A stretch of DNA of 64,000 nt. It comes from Flavobacterium sp. Its GTDB lineage: Bacteria > Bacteroidota > Bacteroidia > Flavobacteriales > Flavobacteriaceae. Positions 52,542 to 62,358 of this stretch are shown one piece after another. A program made the translations under genes and the position numbers. Numbering within the stretch: the stretch's first letter is position 1; each line of letters starts with the position of its first letter. The notes beneath the pieces are model-generated. The model saw only the letters and a program-made list of their open reading frames with translations, did not search any database and was not told the origin of the DNA. The stretch is taken from assembly GCA_027484725.1 (NCBI GenBank), contig JAIXSK010000012.1, positions 33,114-97,113 on the forward strand, in the 5' to 3' direction.

Positions 52542-54761
52542 TTATTTCAGATTGACGCGTGTGACTTTTTCAACGCCATCAATTTTTTTGATGTTTTCAA
52601 TGAGTTTTTTGAGAATCAGATTGTTTTGCACAATGACGGTGAGCTGTCCGTTAAAAATTCCGGCTTCGCCGCTGAGTGAGATGCTCTGAATATTAACGTG
52701 CATGTTGTTTGAAATGACTTTGGTGAGTTCGTTAGTGAGCCCCATGCTGTCCATTCCGGTAATTTCAAGGCTGGCTTTGAATTCTTGTTGGGTTGAGTCA
52801 ATCCATTTGGCCATGATGATTCTGTAGGCGTAATTAGATTGTAAACTAATGGCATTCGGACAGTCTTTTTTGTGCACTTTGATGCCTTCATTGATAGACA
52901 CAAAACCAAACACTTCATCACCGGGAATCGGGTTGCAACAACTAGAAAGTTTGTAGTTGAGTCTATCTTGATCTGGACCAAAAACCAACATGTCATAATT
53001 GCTGCTAATGACTTGTTTGTTGATGTCGTCATCGGCCGTATGATGGGGTCTTTTGATTTTGGTTTTGAAAAAGTTCATGAGCGTATTGCTCTTTTGGGCC
53101 GCGTAATCTTTGAGTTGTTGGTTTTCAATAGAGCCAATACCTACGCGGTAAAACAAATCTAAACTGGTTTTGAGTTTAAAGTAATTAACCAGTTCGTTGA
53201 CGACTTGCTCACTGAGCGAAATTTTGAGCTGACGCAATTTACGGGTAAGTAATTCTTTACCGTCTTCGGCAATTTTTTTGGTGTTTTCGTTGAGAACGTT
53301 TCTGATTTTGTTTTTAGCGCGTGAAGTGGTAACGTAATCAAGCCAGTTGGCGGTTGGTTTTTGGTGTGGAGAGGTGATGACTTCTACTTGATCGCCGCTT
53401 TTGAGTTCGGTATTGAGCGGAACCAAACGTCCGTTGACTCGAGTTCCACGGGTTTTAATGCCAATTTCAGAGTGAATGCTAAAAGCAAAATCCAATGAAG
53501 TCGCACCTTTGGGTAACGATCGGATTTCGCCTTTGGGTGTAAAGACAAAAATCTCTTTAGCGTAGAGATTCATTTTGAAGTCTTCAACAAAATCTACGGC
53601 GTTGCTTTCAGAATTTTCAAGCGCCTCGCGCAATAAATTAAGCCAAACATCCAAGCCGCTTTCTTCATTGGCGCCTTGTTTGTATTTGTAGTGTGCCGCA
53701 TAGCCTTTTTCGGCAATTTCGTCCATGCGCTCGCTGCGGATTTGAACTTCTACCCAACGACCTTTCGGCCCCATGACAGTAATGTGTAAGGCTTCATATC
53801 CGGTTGATTTGGGCGAGGATATCCAATCGCGCAAACGACTCGGACTTGGGCGGTAATGATCGGTAACTATTGAATATATTTTCCAAGCCAAAAACTTCTC
53901 GTCGTGTGGATTTGATTTATAGACAATACGCAGGGCAAACTTGTCATAAACTTCATCAAAAGTTACGTTTTGTGCCTTCATTTTGCGCCGAATTGAATAA
54001 ATTGATTTTGGTCGGCCTTTGATGATATAATCCAGTTGTTCTTCGTCAAGAGATTTTTTGAGTACTTCAGAAATGTCGCGTATGTAGGCGTCTTGTTCTT
54101 CTTTGGTTTCTTTGATTTTGCTGACAATATCACTGTAAACTTTGGGTTCGGTATATTTTAGGCCCAAGTCTTCCAGCTGGGTTTTGATGTTGTATAAACC
54201 CAAACGATGCGCAAGCGGTGCATAAATATACAGTGTTTCTGAAGCAATTTTAATTTGCTTGTGCTCGGGCATTGATTCCATGGTTTGCATGTTGTGCAAA
54301 CGGTCAGCAAGTTTGATGAGAATTACACGAACATCGTCGTTGAGTGTGAGCAACATTTTTCGGAAATTCTCGGCTTGCATTGATACGTTCAAATCTTTTT
54401 GAACCTTGGATATTTTGGTCAAACCTTCAACCAGTTGGGCAACTTTGGGATTGAATTGGCGCTCGATATCGGCTACCGTTACATCGGTATCTTCTACCAC
54501 ATCGTGCATGAGAGCAGCCGCAATTCCGGTGGCGCCTAACCCAATTTCAGAAGCCACAATTTTGGCTACGGCTATTGGGTGAAAAACATAAGCTTCGCCT
54601 GATTTTCGGCGTTGGTCTTGGTGGGCTTCTACTGCTAAATCAAAGGCTTTGCGGATTAGTTTCTTGTCTTCGGCACTAAGCGTCTGATAACTGATGCGCA
54701 AAAGTTCTTTGTATTCTTGTGCAATTGCTTTGTTCTCTTTTTCAATATCAATCTCAACCAT
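52542..54761 (-). CDS. rsh: bifunctional (p)ppGpp synthetase/hydrolase, RelA/SpoT family
   Basis: 739 residues with the complete domain order: HD hydrolase (about 50-200, with ALMHDVVEDTDVTV), synthetase (about 235-350, with IKGRPKSIYSIRRKM and FDEVYDKFALRIVY), TGS domain (about 405-465, EIFVFTPKGEIRSLPKGATS) and a C-terminal ACT domain (about 660-738). An intact hydrolase HD site suggests both making and breaking of ppGpp. Typical length for Bacteroidota. A 144-bp gap separates it from fur. Confidence 0.95.
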   Translation of the reverse strand: MVEIDIEKENKAIAQEYKELLRISYQTLSAEDKKLIRKAFDLAVEAHQDQRRKSGEAYVFHPIAVAKIVASEIGLGATGIAAALMHDVVEDTDVTVADIERQFNPKVAQLVEGLTKISKVQKDLNVSMQAENFRKMLLTLNDDVRVILIKLADRLHNMQTMESMPEHKQIKIASETLYIYAPLAHRLGLYNIKTQLEDLGLKYTEPKVYSDIVSKIKETKEEQDAYIRDISEVLKKSLDEEQLDYIIKGRPKSIYSIRRKMKAQNVTFDEVYDKFALRIVYKSNPHDEKFLAWKIYSIVTDHYRPSPSRLRDWISSPKSTGYEALHITVMGPKGRWVEVQIRSERMDEIAEKGYAAHYKYKQGANEESGLDVWLNLLREALENSESNAVDFVEDFKMNLYAKEIFVFTPKGEIRSLPKGATSLDFAFSIHSEIGIKTRGTRVNGRLVPLNTELKSGDQVEVITSPHQKPTANWLDYVTTSRAKNKIRNVLNENTKKIAEDGKELLTRKLRQLKISLSEQVVNELVNYFKLKTSLDLFYRVGIGSIENQQLKDYAAQKSNTLMNFFKTKIKRPHHTADDDINKQVISSNYDMLVFGPDQDRLNYKLSSCCNPIPGDEVFGFVSINEGIKVHKKDCPNAISLQSNYAYRIIMAKWIDSTQQEFKASLEITGMDSMGLTNELTKVISNNMHVNIQSISLSGEAGIFNGQLTVIVQNNLILKKLIENIKKIDGVEKVTRVNLK

Positions 54762-54855
54762 AATAGCAAACTTGAATTCCCTAAATTATAAAGAAGAAAT
54801 CAATTGTGCAATGGCTTTGTACTAATAAATACAAGCGGTTTGCAGAGATACTGTT

Positions 54856-56394
54856 TTATTTTTTTACAAAGTCAAGATCTTGAAAGTCATAGCTAAAATC
54901 GGTAAGCGGTGATATCGCTTTCATTTTGATGGCTTTAAGGTCAGGACTAAAGATTACAAAGGCATCGGCCAAAAAGCTGCGGTTGTCCCATTTTAGAGCA
55001 AAAGTTTGGTCTTTGTAATAAAACATTTCTCCGATGAGTTGTGGCGAGCGCCTTGAGGCAAAACGCAATTTCCCTTTTTTGTCCAAGGTCAATTCAATAT
55101 CGCCCAACCATTTATCGGTAAAGGTTCCGGTGTATAATTCAACGGGAATACGGATGCGCTTTTTTTGATTTTGCGCAACGGTTTGCCAAACTTCTTCGGT
55201 GATTTTATCGGCACTGTCTTCTTTTTCTTTGCGTTGTGCGCTGTATTGCGTTACGTAATCCTCGGATGGAATCCCGATGTAAGCATCTTTGATGGTGTTG
55301 GTAATAGCATTAAAAGCGGCACCTGTTTGTTGGTTGGTCAAAACAATAATGCCTAAATTAATTTCAGGAAGCAGGGTTACTTGGGTAACAATTCCATCGA
55401 GTCCGCCCGTGTGACCAATTTGCAAGTTTCCTTTAACTTCATTGATTTGCCAACCCAATCCATAAGCTTTAAAATGTGAAAAATAAGGAGCTGTGGGTTT
55501 GTTGGGTTGCAGGGTTTGTGGAGTCCACATTTCAGTGTGTTGTTTTTCTGAGAACATTTGGTTTTTGAGTTCTGGGCCGTATTTTCCTCTTTGCAATTGC
55601 ATGATGACCCATTGGCTCAAATCGGCTACACTTGAATAAATTCCGGCTGCCGGATCAAACACCTGACTTTTGTAGCGCGCAATGGCTTTGAGTTTTCCTT
55701 CGGTAGGAACGTGCGGCATAATGATGTTGGAGGTGTCTTTTAAACTGCTGTATGAAGCCGCGCTGTGATTCATGTTTAACGGCTTCATGATGCGTTGTTC
55801 AATAAATTCATCCCAGCTTAAACCACTGACTCTGTGTATGATTTCGCCGGCTACTATGTAGAGCAAATTGTCGTAATCGTATTTGCTTCTAAACGATGAA
55901 ACCGGTTTTAGATAACGCAAATTGTGAATGATGTCTTGGGTGGTGAAGTTGTTTTTGTCGGGCCAAATCATTAAATCTCCGGCACCTAAACCCAGCCCGC
56001 TTCGGTGGGTGAGTAAATCTCGGATGGTAAATTCACGCGTGACGTAATCGTCATACATTTTAAATTCAGGAATATGCTGGGTCACTTTGTCGTCCCATTT
56101 GATTTTTCCTTCATCAACCAGCATAGCCAAAGCCGCTGAAGTAAAAGCTTTGCTGTTGGAAGCGATGCCAAATAAGGTGTGTTCATCTACCGGTGCTTGG
56201 CTTTTGATCGAGCGAATTCCGTAGCCTTTTTGGTGAACAATTTTTCCGTCTTTTACTACAGCTACAGCAATGCCCGGAACATCAAAGGTAGTTAAAGTTC
56301 TTTGAACCAATTGATCAATTTGGTTGGCGGTGAGTTGGGCCATCACACTCATATGTATGGCAAAGGTCAGGCAGAGAAAAAAACTTTTCTTCAT
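54856..56394 (-). CDS. serine beta-lactamase-fold hydrolase with DUF3471 domain
   Basis: 512 residues with a signal peptide (MKKSFFLCLTFAIHMSVMA). Beta-lactamase/DD-peptidase fold: Ser79-x2-Lys82 (GIASNSKAF), the Tyr-x-Asn motif in YDYDNLLY and HTGGLDG as the KTG-like element. Residues about 385-510 form a DUF3471 lipocalin-like domain. Substrate unknown; probably a peptidoglycan-related or D-amino-acid esterase or peptidase, with no evidence of antibiotic resistance. Confidence 0.88.
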   Translation of the reverse strand: MKKSFFLCLTFAIHMSVMAQLTANQIDQLVQRTLTTFDVPGIAVAVVKDGKIVHQKGYGIRSIKSQAPVDEHTLFGIASNSKAFTSAALAMLVDEGKIKWDDKVTQHIPEFKMYDDYVTREFTIRDLLTHRSGLGLGAGDLMIWPDKNNFTTQDIIHNLRYLKPVSSFRSKYDYDNLLYIVAGEIIHRVSGLSWDEFIEQRIMKPLNMNHSAASYSSLKDTSNIIMPHVPTEGKLKAIARYKSQVFDPAAGIYSSVADLSQWVIMQLQRGKYGPELKNQMFSEKQHTEMWTPQTLQPNKPTAPYFSHFKAYGLGWQINEVKGNLQIGHTGGLDGIVTQVTLLPEINLGIIVLTNQQTGAAFNAITNTIKDAYIGIPSEDYVTQYSAQRKEKEDSADKITEEVWQTVAQNQKKRIRIPVELYTGTFTDKWLGDIELTLDKKGKLRFASRRSPQLIGEMFYYKDQTFALKWDNRSFLADAFVIFSPDLKAIKMKAISPLTDFSYDFQDLDFVKK

Positions 56395-56400
56395 AGATAT

Positions 56401-57189
56401 TTATTTAAAGTTACGTTGTCTTTTGGCTTCAAAAAGTAGAATAGCAGCGGCCACTGAAACATTCATAGAATCAAGCGCGCCCTGCATCGGGATGATGATG
56501 TTTTGGTCTGAGGCATTGCGCCAAATCTGAGTTAGTCCGGTGGCTTCTGTGCCCACTACAAGTGCAGTAGGTTTTTGATAATCGGGTGAAAAATAGGGGG
56601 TTGAATTTTGTAAAGTGGCGCTGTATATAGCAATGTTGTTGTGTTTTAGAAAAGCAATCACCTCCGCTGATGTGCCCGTAGCTATTTGATTAGTAAACAA
56701 TCCGCCTACACTTGAGCGAACCACGTTTGGATTGTACAAATCGGTTTTGGGGTCGGCAATGATGACTGCGTCAATTCCGGCTGCGTCGGCAGTGCGCAAC
56801 ATAGCTCCGATGTTTCCGGGTTTTTCGGGTGATTCAGCAACCAGAATCAGCGGGTTTTTCGGCAATTTTAAATCGCTGAGCTCTAATGATTGACAAAAGG
56901 CAATGCCTAAAATGCCTTCAGTAGTATCGCGATAGGCCAATTTTTGATATACTTCTTTGTTGATTTGAATCAGTTCTACTGAAGGTTCCAAATAGGGCAA
57001 TTTATCCTCATGTATGAGTTCTGAACAAAACAAAACGGTTTGCAACTTGTAACCACCTTTTAGAGCTAGTTCAAGTTCTCGTTTTCCTTCAATCAAAAAA
57101 GTTCCGGTTTGCTTTCGAGTTTTGGCTTTCTCATGCAATTGTACCAATGATTTTACGAATTGATTCTGTATGGATGTGATTTGCTTCAA
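56401..57189 (-). CDS. TrmH/SpoU-family RNA 2'-O-methyltransferase
   Basis: 262 residues: N-terminal substrate-binding domain (KTRKQTGTFLIEGKRELEL) and SpoU domain with SAM knot motifs (ESPEKPGNIGAMLRTADAAG; LVVGTEATGL; MNVSVAAAILLFEAKRQ). It methylates a ribose in rRNA or tRNA; the exact target cannot be told. Start: TTG at 57189, the only start matching the family N-terminus (KQITSIQNQFVKSLVQL). The next start in frame would remove this domain. Confidence 0.88.
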   Translation of the reverse strand: MKQITSIQNQFVKSLVQLHEKAKTRKQTGTFLIEGKRELELALKGGYKLQTVLFCSELIHEDKLPYLEPSVELIQINKEVYQKLAYRDTTEGILGIAFCQSLELSDLKLPKNPLILVAESPEKPGNIGAMLRTADAAGIDAVIIADPKTDLYNPNVVRSSVGGLFTNQIATGTSAEVIAFLKHNNIAIYSATLQNSTPYFSPDYQKPTALVVGTEATGLTQIWRNASDQNIIIPMQGALDSMNVSVAAAILLFEAKRQRNFK

Positions 57190-57206
57190 GGTTCAATGAT
57201 CAGCAT

Positions 57207-57240
57207 AAAAAAGCCTCTGAAGATTCAGCTCCAAAGGCTT
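57207..57240 (-). terminator. intrinsic terminator of the subtilisin gene
   Basis: AAGCCT (57211-57216) pairs with AGGCTT (57235-57240), with an inner CTGA/TCAG stem; a T run follows on the minus strand. Confidence 0.75.
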
Positions 57241-57248
57241 ATTATCAG

Positions 57249-60200
57249 TTAGTTTTGTTTGGTTATTTTAACCGTATTGTATGTTTGTCCGGTGGCTACT
57301 TTCATCAAATATTGACCGGCACTCAACGCTGAAATGTCTACAATAACTTGGTTGTTATTGGTTTTTTGGGTTTTGACAAGTTGCCCCAACATATTATATA
57401 TTTCAACAATTTCAACCGGATTGATGCTTTTGATATTTATAGAATCTTGTGCCGGATTCGGATAATACACAAAAGGTAATTGCTCATATTTTGAAGTACT
57501 CAATACTGAACAGTTTACCGTTGCTGTCCAACCCGGTGCGGTATTGATGCCATCTGATGTAAAATAAAATGTGAGCGCACCTGAGCTATCGCTTGAAGTA
57601 ACAGTTCCCGGATTATTGTTTCCGGTATAACCGTATTGTTCTCCGATGTATTGTGATGAAATACCTGACCCGTTGTATATGGTCAAACGGTCTGCTTGAT
57701 CCTCTAGTTGAAATGTATTAAAAGTTACACTTACTTTTTCACCGGGATTCAGTGGGCTCATAGTTATTAATTTATTCTCACTATTCTGATAATTATTTCC
57801 AGGTCCGCCAGAGTCATAAAATATGTGATCGGTGCAATAATTAATCAAAGTCTCAAATGTTTGGTTTGCTGTGGCAGAAAAAACATTATTACTGCATTGT
57901 GTAATTACATACACATCATAATCAGAGTAAGAGTTGAGTCCTGTGGCCAAATAGTTATTGGTATTTACCGATTGATATTGACCAATTGGAGAGGTTCCTT
58001 GTGGGACAACTGCAATTTGAAAATTAGATGAACCATTTGGATTGGTCCAATTAATTTGTGCACTTTCTGAGGTAATGTTATTGATACTGACAACAGAAGC
58101 ATTGCTGCATTGAGTACTAAATAAGTATGTTTCAGAATAAGATGAGCTTCCGCAAATATTGTTTGATTTTACTCGCCAATAATAATTGCTTCCATAATCT
58201 AAATTTTCAATATCTATTTGATTGGTTTGACTGTAATATACTTGGGTATTATTTGCAAAATTAGAATCTTTTGAAATCTCAATGATATAATTTGCCGCAT
58301 TGTTCCCAATGTTTTCCCAGACAAGCGTTGGACTTGTACTTGCCGGATTTGTGTTATTGACTGGACTCAAGAGTGAAGGCCCAAGCTGAAGTTCATTTTG
58401 TATTACAAGTGTCAAAGTTAGTTCGCCATGGTAGTTTAACGAATCTGCTTTAAGCAGTAAACTGTAACTACCTACCGGAACTGAACTCAACCCACTAATT
58501 AAAAGAGAACCATCTCCGTCAGTAGTCATGTTGTTGGATGAAAAACTAACTGTTGTACCTTCTGGCAACCCAATAAGACTCATTTGTGCACTTTCCGAAA
58601 AAGGTGTCGGTACTTTTAGGTGATAATTAAATTGAGCCTCATTTGTTCCTAAACAATATCTTTTTAAAACCGGTTCATAGGTACTCAATAACATAGGATT
58701 ATATATCACATTACTCACGATTAATGAGTATTTTTGAAGACTATTCACTAAATTATTTTTGTGTGATACTGTTACTGTGTATGAACCATTTGGATTAGAC
58801 AATTCAATTTTTTCTATGTTATCAACAATATTATCGCCCGTTGTCGCAGGTTCTTCCATATTATGTGGATCGAGTTTCCACGGAAAATACGTCTGATTTG
58901 ATTTGATAATTCTTAAATCCAAATCATTGACTAATCTGGGTGTATCTTGGTCAATAACTGGGTTAATCAAAACTTGTCCTGCAGGATCGGTCCAACAAAT
59001 TGAGGCCGTTATGGGTAGTGAAGTATTAAAAGGTTTAACATCAAATGAATACGATTGATTTTGTTCTAACGTATTTTCTTGTATATATGTTTCTGTACCT
59101 TCTTTCGTAATTACATTGGCAGCTTTTTCTGCATTGAGTAATCCCCAACCAAAACGATAATCGGGTCCGGGGTCTGATCCGGCTTCGTCTGCCGTGTGCA
59201 AAGCCAATCCACGCAGAGTAGCAGAACGCATAAAGCTTCCTTTTACGTTTTTGTAATGTTGTTGTAAAAGTAGCAAAGTTCCTGCTACATTGGGAGAAGC
59301 CATTGAAGTTCCGTCCAAAGATTGATAGGATGTGTCAGAATTAGAAGTAGATGATCGAACATTGACCCCTTTTCCGCAAATGTCTGGCTTGATTCGTCCA
59401 TCATCTGTAGGACCCCAACTACTAAAACTAGACATATTGACACTCGATGGACCAGTATAGTTAGAGACTTGATAAACAGCTGCTACAATCATACCGTTTT
59501 TACAGGTACTTTTTCCAGAGAGCAAATCATAACCTTGCTTTTGTTCATTATATCCACCATTTCTTGAATTTCCGGCAGAATTTACAAACAAATAATATGG
59601 TGCATTGAACATAATGTTGTCAAAACTGCGCGATTCAGAATTATATTTTCCCCAGTCTGATTCGACTACATTGTCGGGATCAGTTCCATAAGAATGATTT
59701 GATATCAATAATCCATCTGCAGCTGCATGAACAATTTCTGAAGTATCACTTGTCCAATCATATGCCAAAAGAGATGCCTGTGACGCCATTCCTTTGGCTT
59801 GGGCAATTCCGTTGGTACCACCAATCATGGTTCCGGCAACATGGGTTGCGTGTAAAGAAAGCGTAGCAGCATTGTCAACTTGGGTGGTTCTTCCACTAAG
59901 TAAAACATGTGTATTTCTAACTTTTCCGCCATCCCAAATTCCGATGGTCATGCCTTGTCCATCCAGACTTAAACCTAAACTTCCGCCGCTGTTGAGTCGG
60001 TTGGCTCGGGTAGTGAGCGCAGCACCCACATTATCAGTGGTGAAGTAGATGGGGTTTCCAGATTCATCCAAACGCATGAGTTCTTTGAAATTTCCGTTTT
60101 TCCCTTTTTTTGTGATTGGCCAACCTTTGAGTGCAGCCATTTCTAGAGCTCTTTTTTTATCTGCTTTTGCAACAGAATCAAAGTAAACTTCTAATCGATT

Positions 60201-60311
60201 GAGTTCAGAAAGATTGCTGGCTGATTTTATTTTCTGGATATCTTCACGGTTTTGTGAAAATCCCGCTAAGGATAAGGTTAAAAGTACTATTGGGGTAAAT
60301 AGTTTTTTCAT
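57249..60311 (-). CDS. secreted S8 subtilisin-like protease with CUB and T9SS type A sorting domain
   Basis: 1020 residues from ATG 60311 (TTG 60317 is two codons upstream). Signal peptide MKKLFTPIVLLTLSLAGFSQ; peptidase S8 domain with Asp127 (GIWDGGKV), His154 (LHATHVAG) and Ser336 (GTSMASPNVAG). Then a Pro/Ser-rich linker region, an FN3-like domain (about 690-780), a CUB-like domain (about 785-895, DSGGPGNNYQNSE; DRLTIYNGSG) and a C-terminal por/T9SS sorting domain from about 945 (YYPNPAQDSINIKS; IYNMLGQLVKT; GQYLMKVAT). Exported by Sec then T9SS to the cell surface. Confidence 0.93.
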   Translation of the reverse strand: MKKLFTPIVLLTLSLAGFSQNREDIQKIKSASNLSELNRLEVYFDSVAKADKKRALEMAALKGWPITKKGKNGNFKELMRLDESGNPIYFTTDNVGAALTTRANRLNSGGSLGLSLDGQGMTIGIWDGGKVRNTHVLLSGRTTQVDNAATLSLHATHVAGTMIGGTNGIAQAKGMASQASLLAYDWTSDTSEIVHAAADGLLISNHSYGTDPDNVVESDWGKYNSESRSFDNIMFNAPYYLFVNSAGNSRNGGYNEQKQGYDLLSGKSTCKNGMIVAAVYQVSNYTGPSSVNMSSFSSWGPTDDGRIKPDICGKGVNVRSSTSNSDTSYQSLDGTSMASPNVAGTLLLLQQHYKNVKGSFMRSATLRGLALHTADEAGSDPGPDYRFGWGLLNAEKAANVITKEGTETYIQENTLEQNQSYSFDVKPFNTSLPITASICWTDPAGQVLINPVIDQDTPRLVNDLDLRIIKSNQTYFPWKLDPHNMEEPATTGDNIVDNIEKIELSNPNGSYTVTVSHKNNLVNSLQKYSLIVSNVIYNPMLLSTYEPVLKRYCLGTNEAQFNYHLKVPTPFSESAQMSLIGLPEGTTVSFSSNNMTTDGDGSLLISGLSSVPVGSYSLLLKADSLNYHGELTLTLVIQNELQLGPSLLSPVNNTNPASTSPTLVWENIGNNAANYIIEISKDSNFANNTQVYYSQTNQIDIENLDYGSNYYWRVKSNNICGSSSYSETYLFSTQCSNASVVSINNITSESAQINWTNPNGSSNFQIAVVPQGTSPIGQYQSVNTNNYLATGLNSYSDYDVYVITQCSNNVFSATANQTFETLINYCTDHIFYDSGGPGNNYQNSENKLITMSPLNPGEKVSVTFNTFQLEDQADRLTIYNGSGISSQYIGEQYGYTGNNNPGTVTSSDSSGALTFYFTSDGINTAPGWTATVNCSVLSTSKYEQLPFVYYPNPAQDSINIKSINPVEIVEIYNMLGQLVKTQKTNNNQVIVDISALSAGQYLMKVATGQTYNTVKITKQN

Positions 60312-60425
60312 TTTCAATTTTTTAGGACGCTAAAATAATTCAATTCTATCTAACTTTCGCAAGATCAATGTAGATTGATGAACAAAAGTTTGTTAAAATC
60401 ATAAACATTTCATCATATTTTATTT

Positions 60426-62231
60426 TTAAGGATGCGTTAAATATAAATAACCGGTAAGTGGTTCAGGATATTCCGGATCGTTCAGTTCTAAAACGTAGTA
60501 ATAAGTTCCGTCAGCGATTTCATCATTGGCAACAAGGGTTCCTTGATTGGCATAACCGTCCCATTCTGCCCTATGGTTGTTGCCAACCCAAACGAGTTTT
60601 CCCCAACGGTTGTATATGTACAATCTGAAATTGTAAAAAATCTGATACAAATGATCAATGTGAAATGTATCATTGAATCCGTCGTTGTTGGCGGACACAA
60701 AATTGTACACAATGGGCGGACACTTTTTGGTTAGTAGCTCAAAACTGGTTTGTTGGTAACAATCTTCATGACCTACTTTTATGTAAATGATTTTTGGAGT
60801 TTGTTCAGCCAAAAAGTGACTTGTATTGTTGATTTCATTGATGTTGTTGGTCAAATCTTCAGGAGTGTTGTAAAAACGAACATAGTCAGTTGGATTTTGT
60901 TTGACCAAATCAGCATAGTTTGAAAAATCAAAAGTTCCAGCAAAATTTCCTTCATTACAAACAATTAAAGAGGCTGGCTGATTTAATTCAGGAGCAATAC
61001 CAATGTTGCCGATGGTTGAAAAACCATTATTGTTTTCATCAAGTTCAATAACAGCTCCTTGACCATTGGCTGTTTCATCGGCTACCATTTTAAGGTCAAA
61101 CGGACTCGTTAAATTTGGGGCTAAATTAAAATTGAAAATTCCAGATTCACTTCCGCCCGGAGCAATGGAATTTTGCGTGTATAGTGTTTGTAGATAATTT
61201 CCACTTACATAAACTGCAATCGGAGTTTGTGCTGGTAGTGCTTTGGTTCCCAGTGTATTATAAATAGTGTAGTCAACTTTTACATCTCTAAAATTACACG
61301 GACTTTCAATCAGATCTATGCTGACAGTTGCATCGGGTAAGCGTTGATTGAGTTGGGTAACTACAGCATTGATCAAAACAACATCTTGTGAAGAAGTCAT
61401 CCGGATGGGAAGACTCGTATCACCGAAATTGATGTTTCCTTGAAGGCTGTATATGTCTAAATCCATATTGTATAAATCGGATGAATTGGTAATGGTGTTG
61501 GTTCCGTTAAAAGCGTTGTTCGACGGATTCAACGGTAGTGCTGAAATCAAATTAGAGTTCAAAAATAAGCTTTCCCCTTCTGCTATTCCGCGATCGCCCT
61601 CCCAAGCCAAAAAACCAATTTGTGCATTGTTGGTATCAGTAACATCTAAGTTGTCTAAGGTAATATCAACTGAATTGGGAATTGTTTTAAAACCGTCATA
61701 AAGATTGACTTGATTCAGCGGAAGATTGTTGTTTTTGTATACGATGATGATGGCCCATCCGCCAAAGTTGGTTCTTCCTTCGTTATAAAAATAATCAATC
61801 CACGGGTTCAAATCTAAATCTGATAGGGTATAAGTGCCATTTCCGGTAGATTGTAATTGTGTCGTGACATCGGCAAAAGCACTAAAATAATCGAGTGGAT
61901 TTCCAAAAAAAGATATTCTCTGCAATGCAAAATTTCTCTGTGAAGTATATGAAATTCCGTTGAGTTTTACTTCAAAATCGCCCGGCCCGCAACCTGCCCA
62001 ATACAAATAAGCTTTTTCAATTTGATCGGTTGTCGATAAATTTAATTGCGCTGATGAAGAAGTCAGAATACTGGCCGAACTCATAAAAGTATTTTCTTCC
62101 GGATTGAGCGTATTGCCAATAAAGGTAAAATTGTATCTGCCCTGAAATTGCTCGTATAGTGTTATATTTTGTGCTGTGCCAAAAGGTATTATGGCAGCAA
62201 TAAATAAAGCACAAAGCAGTTTAAGTTTCAC
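60426..62231 (-). CDS. surface protein with CHU_C gliding-type (T9SS type B) C-terminal domain
   Basis: 601 residues from GTG 62231, preferred over TTG 62237 because it gives the signal peptide MKLKLLCALFIAAIIPFGTAQ. The middle has beta-sandwich-like repeats with CARDB-like character (VKVDYTIYNTLGTKALPAQT). The last 85 residues are the CHU_C domain: NFVSANNDGFNDTFHID, FRLYIYNRWGKLVW and DGTYYYVLEL. It is a predicted substrate of the type IX secretion system. Function beyond the cell surface location is unknown. Confidence 0.88.
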   Translation of the reverse strand: MKLKLLCALFIAAIIPFGTAQNITLYEQFQGRYNFTFIGNTLNPEENTFMSSASILTSSSAQLNLSTTDQIEKAYLYWAGCGPGDFEVKLNGISYTSQRNFALQRISFFGNPLDYFSAFADVTTQLQSTGNGTYTLSDLDLNPWIDYFYNEGRTNFGGWAIIIVYKNNNLPLNQVNLYDGFKTIPNSVDITLDNLDVTDTNNAQIGFLAWEGDRGIAEGESLFLNSNLISALPLNPSNNAFNGTNTITNSSDLYNMDLDIYSLQGNINFGDTSLPIRMTSSQDVVLINAVVTQLNQRLPDATVSIDLIESPCNFRDVKVDYTIYNTLGTKALPAQTPIAVYVSGNYLQTLYTQNSIAPGGSESGIFNFNLAPNLTSPFDLKMVADETANGQGAVIELDENNNGFSTIGNIGIAPELNQPASLIVCNEGNFAGTFDFSNYADLVKQNPTDYVRFYNTPEDLTNNINEINNTSHFLAEQTPKIIYIKVGHEDCYQQTSFELLTKKCPPIVYNFVSANNDGFNDTFHIDHLYQIFYNFRLYIYNRWGKLVWVGNNHRAEWDGYANQGTLVANDEIADGTYYYVLELNDPEYPEPLTGYLYLTHP

Positions 62232-62358
62232 GAGCAAATTTTTTTTGAAGCACTAAAATTATTAAAAATAATGATACTATGAATGATGACTCATTTGAAT
62301 CTGAATCTGATTGTGTTAAATAAATACTAGTTTTGTAATCAATCTAACTGAAGAAATT

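Noticed and set aside
54856..56394. Antibiotic-resistance beta-lactamase
   Set aside because: Architecture with a DUF3471 tail and class C-like motifs fits the broad serine hydrolase group; no evidence of a specific resistance role.
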